Assembly: GCF_003945595.2 (NCBI RefSeq)
Contig: NW_024104620.1
Coordinates: 372,001 to 436,000, forward strand
Origin: Pipra filicauda
Taxonomy: Eukaryota; Chordata; Aves; Passeriformes; Pipridae
Direction: 5' to 3'
DNA length: 64,000 nt
The position numbers were made by a program, and so were the translations under genes. Below, piece by piece: positions 50,401-62,934 of the stretch (positions are counted from its first letter, which is position 1; every line of letters starts with the position of its first letter). The notes beneath the pieces are model-generated. The model had not been told where the DNA came from. It was given only the letters and a program-made list of their open reading frames with translations, and did no database searches.

Positions 50401-51018
50401 TGCTCACTCAACTCCGTTCAGCACTCCCATCGCACAGCGTGTTCCTTCATGCAGTGGTAGATAAGTGAATCCTTCTGCAGATAAGCACTCAGGCAAATCC
50501 ATGTGGGACTATTTAAAAGTCTGAGTAATTTACAAAAACCTATAATATATATCCACATTTCAGGATAGCGGGCAGCCTTCTGTCCAGGTTCCATAAGTAT
50601 TTTCTTTCCTAATTAAAGAATAAAGGTTTAGTCCAATTCTTGTACTTAACCAAGGAAGTTAGAGATGGGACTGTGCTGCTGTTGTCAGTCTGAGAGTAAA
50701 ACTTGCAGCTTCCTTTGCTCAGAAGCCAGGTTTTTGCATGACTGCATTTGAATATATTGATCTGTGATTGATGGGGAAAAAAAATGTCAAAAGTTGAATA
50801 CAAAACCATTTTACAAGCTTTTAAACATATCTCTCATATCAAGACATTCTTTGTTTTAAAATTTTGTATTTTTGTATGTGACCTAGTTTTTTTTCAAAAA
50901 TCTTGTTCCTACGGGATTAGAAAACTTGAGAGAAGCATTTACATATTTATTAAAATTAACATAAAAGGCTTGCCTTTGAAAGGTAAAGTTGGTAAATACA
51001 CACTGTTTAAAAATGCCA

Positions 51019-51024
51019 ATAAAA
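51019..51024 (+). promoter_or_regulatory. Candidate poly(A) signal (AATAAA), MGAT5 proximal
   Basis: The hexamer sits in aatgccaataaaaacctca and is followed within about 60 bases by T-rich and GT-rich sequence. It would give a 3' UTR of about 3.5 kb. The call is inferred from the motif and its context only. Confidence 0.4.
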
Positions 51025-54000
51025 ACCTCATTTATTTCATATATGCAAGTTGATTTGCACATGTATAGAGTTGCTTTTTGCATTTTTTGCTTAGTTTCTA
51101 TGTTTCTTTTTGTAAGTTATAGTTGCAGCAGTGTGTTTGCTTGTTTATATCAGATTATGTTTCTACAAATATTTAATGTTTATGTGCCTTTTTTTTACTT
51201 TCTTTGGGGTTTGGATGTGTGTTTGGAATATGGACACTGTCTGAACAAGTATAATGGAACACTAATTCCAGGTAAATAGTGCTAATGAATCTACAAGTTA
51301 GAGGTGTGAATTTTGAGTATTTTTAAGTAGTGGAGAAATCTGTTCTAAAACTGTTAAGGGTTAATAAGATAAAAGATACTATAATAATTCTTGCAAAACA
51401 TTGTTTCTGCAAGCAGAATGCAATTTACTGAGTATCTGTGATTTGGCGTGAGAGCTCCTGCTGGGACGGGATGTCTGTTCAATGACCAGGGAGCAAAGGA
51501 AAGCCATTAACATTCCCCAAGGAGACAATGCTAACAGAAAACCTCCAGAAACAGCCACAGCTGATTTGATGAGCAGGAAAATTGAAAATCCACATTGAAG
51601 TCTGTGAGGTGTTGGTTTTTCAGATAAAGATGGCTCAGCATGGATGTGCAGGGGGTGTGATTCCTGATGCTACCAGAGAGTACAGTCCTTTTATCATACC
51701 TGAATTTACAGCTCTCAGCGGGGAGGAAACTCTGGCTATTCAGCTTATTGCAGATGTCTTTTCTTTTTAATGCTACTACTTTTCTGCAACAGTAGTTTGC
51801 AAAATAGCTGCTGATCAGGTTTCCGTTGGAATGGAGTTGTAACCAGAGCCAGGACTGTGTATTCCCAGCTCCACTCTGCTCCCAGCTACTTGTGCCAGCT
51901 TTTGCAACTTGCTGATTGCCAAGGTTCAGACTTGTTGAAGGTTTCCTCTTGATATCATCAGCCCCAATCAGGTTGTGAGCTGATGTCTTCTCACTTAGTC
52001 ATGTTGTTCTCCTGTCCTCTAAAATCCTAGTCATCATCTCCAGTTTGTCCTTGATATGAAGACATGCCCTCCCCTCTCAGGAACAAGTTGCCCATCTAAA
52101 TTGCAATGGTGATTTATGAGTTTGTAGCACTTTTCACGTAAACAAAATCCAAATTGCTTTCTCAGGTATGTCTTTTGCTCACAGTGCATTTCAGGACCAG
52201 ATTTTGCTAGTAAATTAAATTAAATGGGATGAATCAGGCTGGATACAATCTCATCCAAGTCTAATTAACTTTGTGACTCCCACTGCTTCAGTGATAGCAC
52301 AACTCCTCCATTAACATTTCTTAAAATTAAAAAAGCAGCCCTCTCTTTTTAATGAAGATACAGCACTGTATCTTACATGATAAAGACCAAACACTTGCAG
52401 GGTATATTACACACATATCAGCAGCCAGTTTTGCTCGCTGTCACAGCATATCAGCTCTGGCTAAGTTGATGTTACTGATTATTAAAGTATCAATTTAGTT
52501 TATCAGTAAAGCGTCACTTGAAAATTTGGTTAAATCACTGTCCAGGCTGCAGTTAGGAGTCAGAGGAATGGCCTGTTTGTTGTTTGTTTATTTTTAAAGA
52601 GATCAGGAGTTATCAGTTTCCAGTTTCAGTCTTTTTTCCAGGGGTGCTAACATTTGGCATGGCTGTTTCTTTGTGGTGTTTGCCCTACAGCTGCTATGCC
52701 TTCAGCTTCTGACTTGTGATCTCTTTCCATTTGTAGTTCTCCTTTGGTCCCATCATTTTAGGGATCATTGTAAAGTCCAGGAGAATAATGCACTGACAGA
52801 TGTATGTTTTCATTCAGGCTGAAAAGCCCAGGGACAGATAAAATTTCATTGAGATTTGCTTTAATAATATTGCTGTAAAGGTAACATCAAAACATACTGT
52901 TTTATGGGCAGTGACTTTAAATCTTATCTTCATATTTTTAAACAGCTCTACAGGTTTTTTTTTTAAATTAGTTTGTAATTTCCAAATATTATATTTAAAT
53001 TGAATGTGTAAACAGCACTCCATGTATCAAGTGTAAAATGTTTACTGTAGGAATGTGTTGAAAATACCAGAGGCTGAACCCCAGAGTGCCTCAGATGTGC
53101 AGCATCATTTGTGTTCTTTCTTCCAGGGAAAAGCAGCAAAGTGCAACCATTGCTGATGTGCCTTGCACATTGGGACTCACCCATTTTTGTAGGTGTAATC
53201 CTTTCCATATCCATTAATTATGAACATACAGTGGTATGTGTTATTTCAGCAGACCTCTCTCAACAGCAGTAAGCCACCTGTTTATTAAATGGGAAATAAA
53301 ACCAGATCCTCAAAGTTTTGATAGAATCAGTAATAACTCCACCATCAACACACAGAAACTGCATTAAAAAGCGTTAGTTGTATTCAAGTAAGGGAAACCC
53401 TTCTCTCTGCTGGCAAGATCAGTGCAGGTGCCATTTACTTAGGTGGGCTGTGCATGGGACCAGAATTTGTCACCTCACGTTAAGGGCTCGCAGGACTGGA
53501 GCACTGAGGACCTGCTGTCCCCACATTTCACAGCCACCAAAACGCGCGGCTGCTTCTTGCGCAGGAGAACGCGTCGGTCTGAGCTGAGCTGTCACTGCAA
53601 ATACCAGCCCTGGGTCAGTGCCTGCGTCCTGCAGGAGCCCCCCAAAGTCCTCGGCTTTAAGGAGAGCATGTAAATAACGCCCTGGCGTTTCCTGGAGCCA
53701 TGCAGGCACTCGGCAAAGCGCATGCAATGCAGCCTGGCTCTGATTCCAGCAGCTGTAGAGTAGTCTGAAGTATCAAATGGGTACCTGATAAGTTAAACTG
53801 CTGTCTGAGGGAAGTTAATTTTAATAGGGTTATACCCAGAACTAATTTGTTATGTTCATTAACGGATCTGTTGCAGTACAGTGACAGTGAAAACCATTTT
53901 TAAGGAGTCATGGGTTTATTTGGTTTTTTTTCAAGGAATGCAGCAGAGGAGGAGGAAATGGCAGTTTTTACCAAAGGAAAAATGAGTAAGTTTTATGAGG

Positions 54001-54515
54001 AAAGGTACCCTGAAAATTCTAAGAGAGCTAAAAAAAAAGTATAAGGGAATCTTTACAAAGCTAATTTGGGCTTGGGGAAGTTGATCCCTCTGAGCTTGCT
54101 GGGCTGACTGCTGAGGGAAGATCCTCCAGAGGGCAATTTTAGGCAGCTCTTTGGGTTCTGATCTGCATCATTTCCTGGAGGAGTCTCCCTCTCCACTGGT
54201 GAAGGGGGTCAGTGTCTGAATAAGCCTTGTAGCACTGTAAATTAACAAAAATCCCTACTGAAATCATTGAAAGTAAAATACTGCTTTTTGCAGACAATAA
54301 TTTGGAGTCAATTAGGGTTTTTAAATGTACACGAGAACTTCAGGGTCAGGCTCGTACTATGGGGTGTTTGGTTTGAATTCTCCCCTAACAGGTTGATCCT
54401 TTGTTTTATTTCAATGGTTGTGTTCCACTATATTACGTTCAAGCAGCTGGATTCAAACAGAACAGAACGCAGTGGTTCAGATACTGCCAAGTCACTGGGG
54501 TTCAATAGGATGGGA

Positions 54516-54549
54516 TTTTTTTTTCTTTTTTTTTTTTTTTTTTTTTTTT
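54516..54549. repeat. Poly-T tract
   Basis: Nine T, one C and then 24 T in a row lie about 90 bases before the 54,637 poly(A) signal. It could be a simple repeat or the A tail of an old minus-strand retroposed copy, but no retroposed body is recognisable next to it. Confidence 0.85.
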
Positions 54550-54636
54550 AGAACAGTAAATGTCTGTACTTTAATGGCATAGAAAAATGCTTTGTTTTCA
54601 CTGTTGTAGAAAAAAACTAGGGAGAATTTATTTTTC

Positions 54637-54642
54637 AATAAA
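54637..54642 (+). promoter_or_regulatory. Candidate poly(A) signal (AATAAA), MGAT5 distal
   Basis: The hexamer in ttcaataaactttttt is followed by cttgtgtgatttgg, a good T/GT-rich downstream element. It would give a 3' UTR of about 7.1 kb. The call is inferred from context only. Confidence 0.45.
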
Positions 54643-54660
54643 CTTTTTTCTTGTGTGATT

Positions 54661-57600
54661 TGGATTTATGATTGCTTTGTGCTTAAATGGGAACTCCATG
54701 AACTGCCTTTTATCCCAAATTGCATTTGTGTGGCTTCTCTTCCAACTCTGCAGCTGGGCATTTCTGTTGCTGCCCCACCTCTGCAGAGCTCCCCCACACA
54801 TCTTATCCACAGGAACAACAGGTGAGTAATTACCTGGTTGCTTTGTTTTGTTTTAAACCTGAGCTGGATAATGGATTACATCAAGCCTCCTTTAGGGAAG
54901 GCAGTTTTGCCACAGCAGTAGTCAGGAATTCATGGTTTCCTATAAATTTACAGCACACAAGAAGACTTTGGAATTGCAGAGACCTGCAAGACTTACTGGT
55001 GTAATACACTATGGGAGTTCAAAAGTAAAGCTACACTGTGGTACAATAATGAAGATCCAAGTGTATGTGCAAAGCACCCAGAAGCTTATGGAACATTTGC
55101 ATATGGAAAAAGGGATGAAGCCTGAAGCTTTGGCCCACACGCCTGCGTTGCTTCAGCATCGCTCCTGGGCTGGGGTGAGGTTCCAGCAGCTGGTGAGGAG
55201 CCCTGGAAAGTCTCTGCCAAAATCATCAGAGAGGTGGGAATAATGTGTTTTGGACGACTGGAATGTGTAGTCTGCGCTCAATAGGTGCCACACGAAATCA
55301 CCTTGGCGGTTGTAAATATGTACATCAAAAAAGATGTCCAGGATAAATGTCCACAGAGTGACACTGCTCAGAGGGAGCTGTCGCTGTATTTCTGTGGCAA
55401 CCATTCTGCTCACGGGCTCATTGTGCCCTCCTCAGGTTTTGTGAGCCCAGCCAAGACTGGGGGAAGGGCTCTCTGTCGTCAGCTGCTGGGAATGCTGAGA
55501 GGTTTCGGTGGAGGTGTCCAAGAGTAATAGAACAATTAATGCAGGAGAATGTGCAGGAGAAAAAAGAATAGTAAAAAAACCAATCGCCCAACCAAAAAAC
55601 CCTGAATGAAGACCAGCTCTTCATCTGTTTTAAGTGTCCATTTGTAGCATAGTTGCTATAGACTTTAAAAGAAAAAATACACTGGAGAGAAGCAACTGCT
55701 CACTTTTTTTCCCAGCATTACCTTATTCCAGATTTGTTCTATGCTGTGGTTTGTTGTTTTTTTTTTTTTTAACGTGGCCACACAGAATGGAGTAATGTAG
55801 AATCACAAGTACAGAAGTCGGTAACTATCAGCTTGAGATCCTTTGCATTGTCCTTGTCCAATTAATGACACACACACTGGTGAGCAATAGCATAAATAAA
55901 AATGTCAAACTGAAATGCCTGCAGGCTGGGAGAGGGTTTGTGACTTGGGTTTGGGTATTCAGTTGTCCAGTCTATTCACTGGCCAGAGTTAGGGAGTTCA
56001 GTGCATTGTGGCTGCAGGTGGTGGTTTTCTGCTGTGTGGTGCTGCTGCAAGAGCCATTTATGGCTTTTTCAGTGAGGTGAAGTATGTCAATATCCTTCAC
56101 CAGCCGCCCCTTTTTATGGATATTTCCTTGGCTTACTTCACCTTGGATGAAAATGGGTGAAAATGTTGTTGTTTCTGTGTTGCTATTCAGCATACCACAA
56201 TTCCCAAATGTTTCCTACCATCAAAATGAATTAGTGGAGAACACTGTTCATTCAGTCTCTTGTTCTGGTTATTTTTGGAAATGTTTTCCTTCCTGTTTCA
56301 TTCCCCTAATTATTGTTCAGCTTTGACATTCTAAAGAGACATCTGTAAAATGGTGAGCAGCTAGAGTCAGATGTGGGCTGTGTTGCAGTCACATAATGGA
56401 AAAAAAAAATCCATGAAAATTGGAACTTGGAATAAAAAATACACACGCCATGCAGCTGTACTGGAAAGATCATTGAGGGGAGCTTAAATACTGAATACTT
56501 CAACTCTCACACACTTAGACTGGGTTTAGTCAAACTCCAGCTGGTAGAGAATCCACAGATGGAAACGTTTTGCTGGGAGTTTGTGCTGCTCTCAACACAC
56601 TTCCCCTCAGTGTGCAATTGCTGGAGGGCTGGAGCACCCAGTTTGCTGCCTCGCACTCCTCTGTATTTGTGTTTGTGCTCAGGACTTGCACACTTTATTT
56701 TACTGATTATGGACGTTGCATTTATCTAAAATCCAGGTAGTAAATCTTTGTTGCCAGAAACCCTGGATACTGTTTGCACCAGACTCCAGCTGTTCAGTCT
56801 CACTGTGTGTCTTGCTTTGTGGGGCCTTGGCTCAGGAGTCTTTGCTCTTGCAGTACCTCAGAGAAGCATTGCCTGGATGAAGGCATCTGCCTCTTGCACC
56901 TTTGTGAGGAGGGAAACTTCAAAGCAAACCAGTGCTGGACAAAAATGCTGAAGCAGTAATAACAACCTCTAAAGAAAACATACTGAGGTGTGAGCCTTTG
57001 GTTGCTCAGCAGGTAACAGCTGGTGCTTGCAATGGAAGTAATGGGTACAGCAGATCTTGGAAATGAAGCTGCCGAATCACCGGAACTCCCTCTTGGCTTT
57101 AATTTCCTTCCCACCTCCATAGGAGGCTGTAATCTATGTGATCAGCCCAAGGCTGTGCTGCAGGCTTGGATTCTGCATTTTTGGTCTGCCCAGTAAAAGG
57201 AGGTTGGCATTGCTTGTCACTTGGGCAGTTTATGTTACCTTTACTCCATTCCCTGCTCTGTGGTGAAGTGACAGGTGACAATAATCCTCTCTGGCCTGTG
57301 TCATTAAGAGGCAGGTCCAGAAGGGTTCTGGGTTTGGGGGCAGCAGTGTTAGCTGACAAAATGGGATGTGTCCTAGTTACTTGCCAAACTAGCTTGGAAG
57401 AAAATGCTCTTTCAGCCCCCCTGCTGCTGAATGTTGGTGCTGGTCTCAGTCCTGGTGGGACCTGCTGGGCTCCTCCACCTCTGCTCTTGCAGCTCGAGGT
57501 GAGTGGGCTGGAGGCTGCTGGAGCAGCCATGCTCACCACGGTGGGCAACTGATCCCACTGAGCAGGGAAAATTCAGGAACTGTTTGGTGCTGCCTCCAAT

Positions 57601-60390
57601 ACCGATCCTGTGGCTAAAAGGAAAACAGCAGCTCCCAAACATGGGGGGAACAGGAGAGGGAAATATCCCTGGCTTGCCTGTTACTTGTTTTAACTGTGCT
57701 CTCCCACGTTGTGTAACCTGGCCCCACATGCCAGGCCGCAGGAATGTGTTTTTTGTGTGTTCCTCCTGCGTCCTTACTAATCCTGGATAAGCACAACCAG
57801 AGGCACAGTGATGGGCTCTGTCACAGCACCTCGCAGTGGCAGCACACCCAGCACCCACTGGCACGGTGAGAAATGGCAAGTGCTGCAAGCACAGCCAAAC
57901 ACCTTCCTGTGTGCAAAGCCCGGGTGAGTCATCTACACTACACGAGCCTGTGCACCCCAGGATAATCTGGTCAAGTAGCTTCAGCACTTCTTTAGCTCTT
58001 TGCCTAGGAAAAGTGCATTGTAAGGTTGGGAACAAACACTCCCGCTGTATCTATTATTGAGGCTTAATAGATGGACTAGGTTGCCTTGGGCTAGACAAGC
58101 TTTAAAGGTCCCTTGCAACCCAAACTATTCTATTAATCCTTGTCCAGTGACCTGGTGTCCCATGAGCTGGCCTACAAAAAAAAATACCAGAAATGCCTAC
58201 ACTTTTTCTCAGGCAGCTGAGATTGCAGGAACACAAATTGTGTTATTAATGGTGAGCACCTCTGTGGCACAGTCCCAGATGCAGGTGTACCTAGAGCTGA
58301 ATTTGCCGATTTTTGAGAAGCTTCTTGTTTGGGATCTTTGCTTCAAGTCCATTCCTGGAATGTCATCTTCAGCAAGGAGCTTCTTTTGAGGCTCTGTTTT
58401 TCCACGATGGTTGGGTGATGGTTATTTATGGTCTCCCTATTATTGCTAGAAGTGAAATGGCATAAGTCAGCAGCAGATGTTAGTGTGGTAATTTTTTTAG
58501 TGACAATCAGGGTGCAGAAAAATCTGGCTTTTAGCTATAAGTGGAACATTATCATTCCCCATGCCTACCTGGTGGGTACAGGTCATGGCTTGGGATTCAA
58601 GATCGCAGCTGGTGTAATCCTGACAGAGTTTTTGATAGCTCCACTGAACAACATGGCCAAATTCAAAGCGTCTGCTCAGTGTCACAGTGACTTTCAGGGA
58701 TTAATTTGCAATTCTGGGCTTGGCCAGACTTTAATAAAGTGTCAGTTTGCAGCCACTGATCCTTGTGTGAATACTGAGGCTTCTTCCTTGTGTCCTGTGC
58801 ACAACAAAGAGGCCATGGCATTGCTGAGGAGCTGCTGTGATCACCAACCAGGTTATTATGTTGACCAGTGCCAAGTTTCAGGTAATTAGTCCGAGTGCTT
58901 TTGAGCTGTTTCAGCTTTTGAAAAGTCCACTTTCACTTAGCCTAGCTGGAAGCACACTTGTTATCTCATGGTTGGAAAAATCAACTGGCACAGACATTTA
59001 ATAAAGAAAACTCATATAGAAACTGTTACCTCTGAGGGTGGCTGGTTAGAGCAGTGTCGCAGTAGACGGATGAGCAGTTATTTTCTCTGCTATTGTCACA
59101 TTCCATACAAAGTCTCCACAATGAGAGCTGGCTTTATCAGCATGCATTTGCTTTCATTTCTGAGAATCTGTATTTCCTGGCCTTTTTCAAGTATCACAAG
59201 TATTTCAGTTATTTTCTTGTATTTACTTGCTAATATTAGAAATGCTTTGAGCAGCTGTGGTAACTGAAAAGTTTCTGCAATTGGTTTAAATTAATCTGAT
59301 AAGAAAAAGTATGATTAACTTTTTTAACCACACCTTTTCAAAGGCTACACAGCTGGAGTCTGTCCTTACAAACATCCTCAGAGCATTCCAGAGTTCCAGA
59401 AGGAAGTGTGAAACTTCATTTAGCCTGTGTTTAGCTTTCCTTCATGCACGAGCATGTCTGTGTAGCTCTGTGCTCCTGTTTACACTCGGCATTTTAGCAG
59501 AATTATTCAGTGTTTGACCTGGGTGTTGGTTTGAGTGTCCTACATACTTTCAGTGGTTCAGAACTTTGGTGTGGCAAAGGTCATATTGGGAGCTCAGTAT
59601 CTTGCCACAACCACGTAACCTCCTGCTCACTTGCCTGCAGAATCACTTGGTGCTGGACTGGCTGCTGGACTGCATGGCCTTGTGGAGCAGCACTTCCAGT
59701 AGTTCCCAAGTGTCAGTCTCACAACTAGCAGTGGGGCTGGAGAAGGAATAAAGCCCTCAGAGAGGTGGAAAAGTGTAAACAGTGCAAATAAAAACCAGCA
59801 AACCCATGAAATGTCTAATATAACTAGGTTCAGGCTCTGGGTCTGGAATTCTGAGGCTGAAGGTGCCTGACGAAAGTTGTTAGTGAGGAAACACCTGTTC
59901 CACAGCTCATTGCATGGAACTATGTGAGAGAGAAGAAATATACTGGGAAAATATCAGAACTAAGATAAAGTATAACAAGTTAGGGGCTGGTGCAGGAAGA
60001 AAGGTCTTGGGGTGGCATTTGACATTTAAAAGTCCACCTGTGAGGACAGTGGGCACTCCTACACTTTCCAGTCCTCCTGGAGTCCTTGCTAAATGCTCTT
60101 ATGATGTAGCTCCTTTGTCATCTTACTGCTGAGTGACACACCGAGCTCTAACACCATCCTGTGACAGCAAGGCACACGCAGCAGCAGCACTGAGGGGCAA
60201 CAATATCAGAAAGTTTGTGTGCAAATACTTGTACAAACTTAATTGACCCAAAATACATGAAAACAAACCATAGCAGCAGAACAAATTCCACTTTGCCATA
60301 AAGAATTCTGCAATATTGTGCCCCTTGTATGGGCACTGTCAGATTAGTGAAACCACTGGGTGGTCTCTTCCTACACATATCATTTGGAGT
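54661..60390. other. Intergenic region between convergent MGAT5 and TMEM163
   Basis: No gene can be supported here. The stretch is GC-richer than the introns between about 56,500 and 58,000, holds a CR1 tail near 58,050, and contains the longest chance frames of the window (207 codons on minus at 57,412-58,035; 153 codons on plus at 58,428-58,889). Neither shows recognisable domains. A T run lies near 55,757-55,770. Confidence 0.7.
58050..58137 (+). mobile_element. CR1 LINE 3' end fragment
   Basis: The text gatggactaggttgccttgg, then tttaaaggtcccttgcaacc and caaactattctatta, is the forward 3' end of an avian CR1. The element is 5'-truncated to under 100 bases. Confidence 0.9.
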
Positions 60391-61779
60391 TGGCTTTTAT
60401 TAGAGATCCTTAAGGATCTGGCTAAATGACATATAATAGGAAATACAGTTTTAGCATCACACCAGTGAAAAACTCAGTGTCTCCATTGTACATCAATCAC
60501 CGATGAGTTCTATTGTACATCTACTCTAGTTTCTGTAGTCTATTGTTGTGTAGTAGAAATGGGCATTTCTACTCACCGTGGTCTTATTTCAAAATCTACA
60601 GTGGACTATCAATTTCTTATTCATCTGTGATAAACAGAAGCAACAATACTGGTTCTCTGTTGTGAAATCCAACCTGGAATATATAGAATAATGAGAAAAT
60701 GGCTATAGCCAGAGAATCCAGTTTAATAGGCTGCTATACAGGAAGACTTTTTCTATGATACATTCTGGAAATAGTTTTCAAATGTTACTTACAGATACTG
60801 TATAAAATAGATACCAGTTTTTTATTGATTATACATCAAGATTCTTTGATCATTTAACCTATTAAGTAATATATAAGATGTGTGATGGAAGGTGAGCAAC
60901 ACTTTACAGGACAATCTAAATCTAATAAATAGATCTGTATCTCACCACAAGATTGAGCCACTGCTGTGCCGTCATCAGACTACAGAGCAACCACAACGTC
61001 ACACACGCTGGTACAGCTGCATATGGTATAATAGGAGATGAAAAATCCCATTCCTTGAGCAGCTCCTCTTCCCTGCACGACTTTTTGGCTTTGGTCTGTA
61101 CAGTAATACTGTGTGTGCTTGTTTGGTCCATGCAAAGCTATGAACAGTGTCTCGTTAAGAAAAAATAGAATTTAAATTGAAGAGGTATAGTTTTGGTTAA
61201 TTTGGGATTAAAATGCAGTTTTCTCTCTGATCACAGAAAGGGCTGTGCCTGCTCTTTCTGGGTGTCTATTTCAAGGGGAGGGGGGAAGTAGCTACTTAAG
61301 TGTTTTAAGCAACACAGCTCTTGGTGTCCAGACTCTATGTAAGATAGTTCTAGTCGAAGAGGTTAGCAAGGATTGTACTCCTGTTACAGCATGTGTCTGG
61401 GAAAATACAGGCTGGGGGGGGGAAACAAACTCCAAACCTGAAACTGGCACTTCTTTACCCACAGGCTTACCACACCATTAAGAACACTTTCACTCTGGAA
61501 TATACAACATGGCAGCTGGGTTCAAACTGCAAACTGCATGTTTTCTATTGTCACAGGAATCAATAGCATACTGGAAATAAAAAGATGCTGCTGTTTGGCA
61601 GAACTGCAAGCAGTGTGCACATATGCCAGATTTACAGAGAGATTTCCCATTAAAACAAACTTCAACAAAAACAGACCACGGGAAACAAACTGCATATTCA
61701 GTAAAATACCATTGGCACCACTTGCCAAAACATAGGACGCTGTAGTTTTACAGTCCTTACAGAGGAGAGGGCGGGACCT
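60391..61779 (-). other. TMEM163: Presumed TMEM163 3' UTR
   Basis: This stretch follows the TMEM163 stop codon on the minus strand. Candidate poly(A) signals, read as TTTATT on the plus strand, are at 60,821-60,826 (UTR about 0.95 kb) and 60,396-60,401 (about 1.4 kb). It contains a run of nine G at 61,414-61,422 and no other feature I recognise. The limits are inferred. Confidence 0.45.
60821..60826 (-). promoter_or_regulatory. Candidate poly(A) signal, TMEM163
   Basis: The plus-strand tttatt reads AATAAA on the minus strand, about 950 bases past the TMEM163 stop. A second AATAAA lies at 60,396-60,401. The choice between them cannot be made from sequence. Confidence 0.35.
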
Positions 61780-61840
61780 TCACTCGAACATCTCGTAGTG
61801 GCGCGTTTGCCTCACCCGGGGCACCATGTCGATGAGCAGC
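61780..61840 (-). CDS. TMEM163: TMEM163 last coding exon (C-terminus)
   Basis: Read on the minus strand, a ccctgcag acceptor is followed by one base completing a Lys codon. Then come L-L-I-D-M-V-P-R-V-R-Q-T-R-H-Y-E-M-F-E and TGA (stop at 61,782-61,780). This is the C-terminal cytosolic tail of TMEM163 (synaptic vesicle protein SV31), a six-pass membrane protein related to cation diffusion facilitators. It binds or exports zinc at synaptic vesicle, lysosomal and plasma membranes. The residues match the human C-terminus as I recall it. The exon is notably CpG-rich compared with its surroundings. Confidence 0.95.
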
Positions 61841-62792
61841 CTGCAGGGGAAACACACAGTGTGGGTGCAGAGACACAGCAGAGCCCTGGGACTGGGGTGT
61901 TTGCTCTCGTCACTTATTAATTTACTTTATGAATAAAGAAGAACTCAGATGCAGTAACAGCCTCTACAGTTTTCCGGAACAGTTGGTTTTACACTGGAAA
62001 TAGCAATTATAGTGATTTATTCAAGAATAGTGTTCCCCATTAAAATGTTAATTTAATTTTCAAAGTTTAAAAAACCCCACACAGCTTCCAGCTGAGAGCT
62101 GGCTGCAGCCTGGCCAAGATCTGGTTCCAACTAAGATGCTCCATCTCCCCCTTTCTCTTAATGGCAGAAAAGGGGATAAAGCGCAAAACTTATGTTAGAT
62201 TCCATGCAGTCAAGAGAAATTGTGGCAGCAATTGTGGCAGGGCTTCATTGATTTTTTATTTTGTTTCTGGTGTCATGAATCAAGAAAACATCTTAAAATT
62301 CAAGAGAAACAACATTTGAAACGCAACCAGCAACCTTCCATTTGGAAGTTGTATAAGGTAGAGGGCTAGGACAGAAATCAATAGCAAGATCCTTCTTTAA
62401 ACTTGGGCACCTTTCCTTTAATCCAGACTGTCTTTGGAGAAGCAGTACGTAGAAATGTGCCATAAAAGCAATGGGGACTGATTTTATCCAAGATTTGTGG
62501 TTATATTTCAAATATTTAAAAACTTGTTTTTCCAATTCAGGTATCCAAAAGTCTTCTAAAGTTACTCCAGTTTCTTTTTAAGTCCTGGCTGCTTTCCAGC
62601 TGATGTGAGAACACAATCTTTTATAACCATTTCCACACACTCTGCTTCAGCATTGGCAGCTCATCTAATAAATTCCAGGGACTGATTTCACTGGAGTTAT
62701 ATAAGCCTTTCAGAGCTATGGCTACCTCCCACAGACAGCCCATCTGCTGCACACACTGCACTACCTCTGCACTGCTCCCAGGAGATACTCAC
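61841..62792 (-). other. TMEM163: TMEM163 last intron
   Basis: This 0.95-kb intron has a minus-strand gtgagt donor and a ctgcag acceptor. It is unique sequence, and no repeat family, RNA or exon was recognised. Confidence 0.9.
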
Positions 62793-62934
62793 TTGATTCC
62801 GTAGGCAGATATTGTAAGTCCAATTAACACTCCTATACTGCCATCCAGGTACCAGACAGAAGAATTGTGTTTAAATACTTCTGCACTAAGAAGGATGGAA
62901 AATCCCATTATTCCACCTACAAGAGAGTTGAAAC
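62793..62934 (-). CDS. TMEM163: TMEM163 penultimate coding exon (last two membrane segments)
   Basis: Read on the minus strand, the exon is 142 bases. It enters by completing a Gly codon after a cttctag acceptor and leaves in phase 2 at gtgagt. It encodes F-N-S-L-V-G-G-I-M-G-F-S-I-L-L, then S-A-E-V-F-K-H-N-S-S-V-W-Y-L-D-G, then S-I-G-V-L-I-G-L-T-I-S-A-Y-G-I. The two hydrophobic stretches fit transmembrane helices 5 and 6 of the CDF-like fold, joined by a short polar loop. The Asp in Y-L-D-G corresponds to a conserved acidic position. It joins in frame with the exon at 61,780-61,840. Confidence 0.95.

Larger units (their letters stand above)
47500..54660 (+). other. MGAT5: Presumed MGAT5 3' UTR and flank (extent uncertain)
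   Basis: This stretch follows the stop codon and has no coding sequence I can support. A long UTR is expected because vertebrate MGAT5 messages are long. Two AATAAA signals followed by T/GT-rich sequence are plausible ends (51,019 and 54,637); an AATAAA-containing site near 50,628 is a weaker option. The region includes a CpG-dense patch at about 53,457-53,722 and a long T run at 54,516-54,549. Where the transcript really ends cannot be told from sequence alone. Confidence 0.55.

Noticed and set aside
57412..58035. 207-codon frame on the minus strand, the longest in the window
   Set aside because: It overlaps several plus-strand frames in a GC-richer block where stops are rarer, has a low-complexity Cys/Ser/Pro-rich composition, and shows no domain or splice context. 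It is most likely chance.
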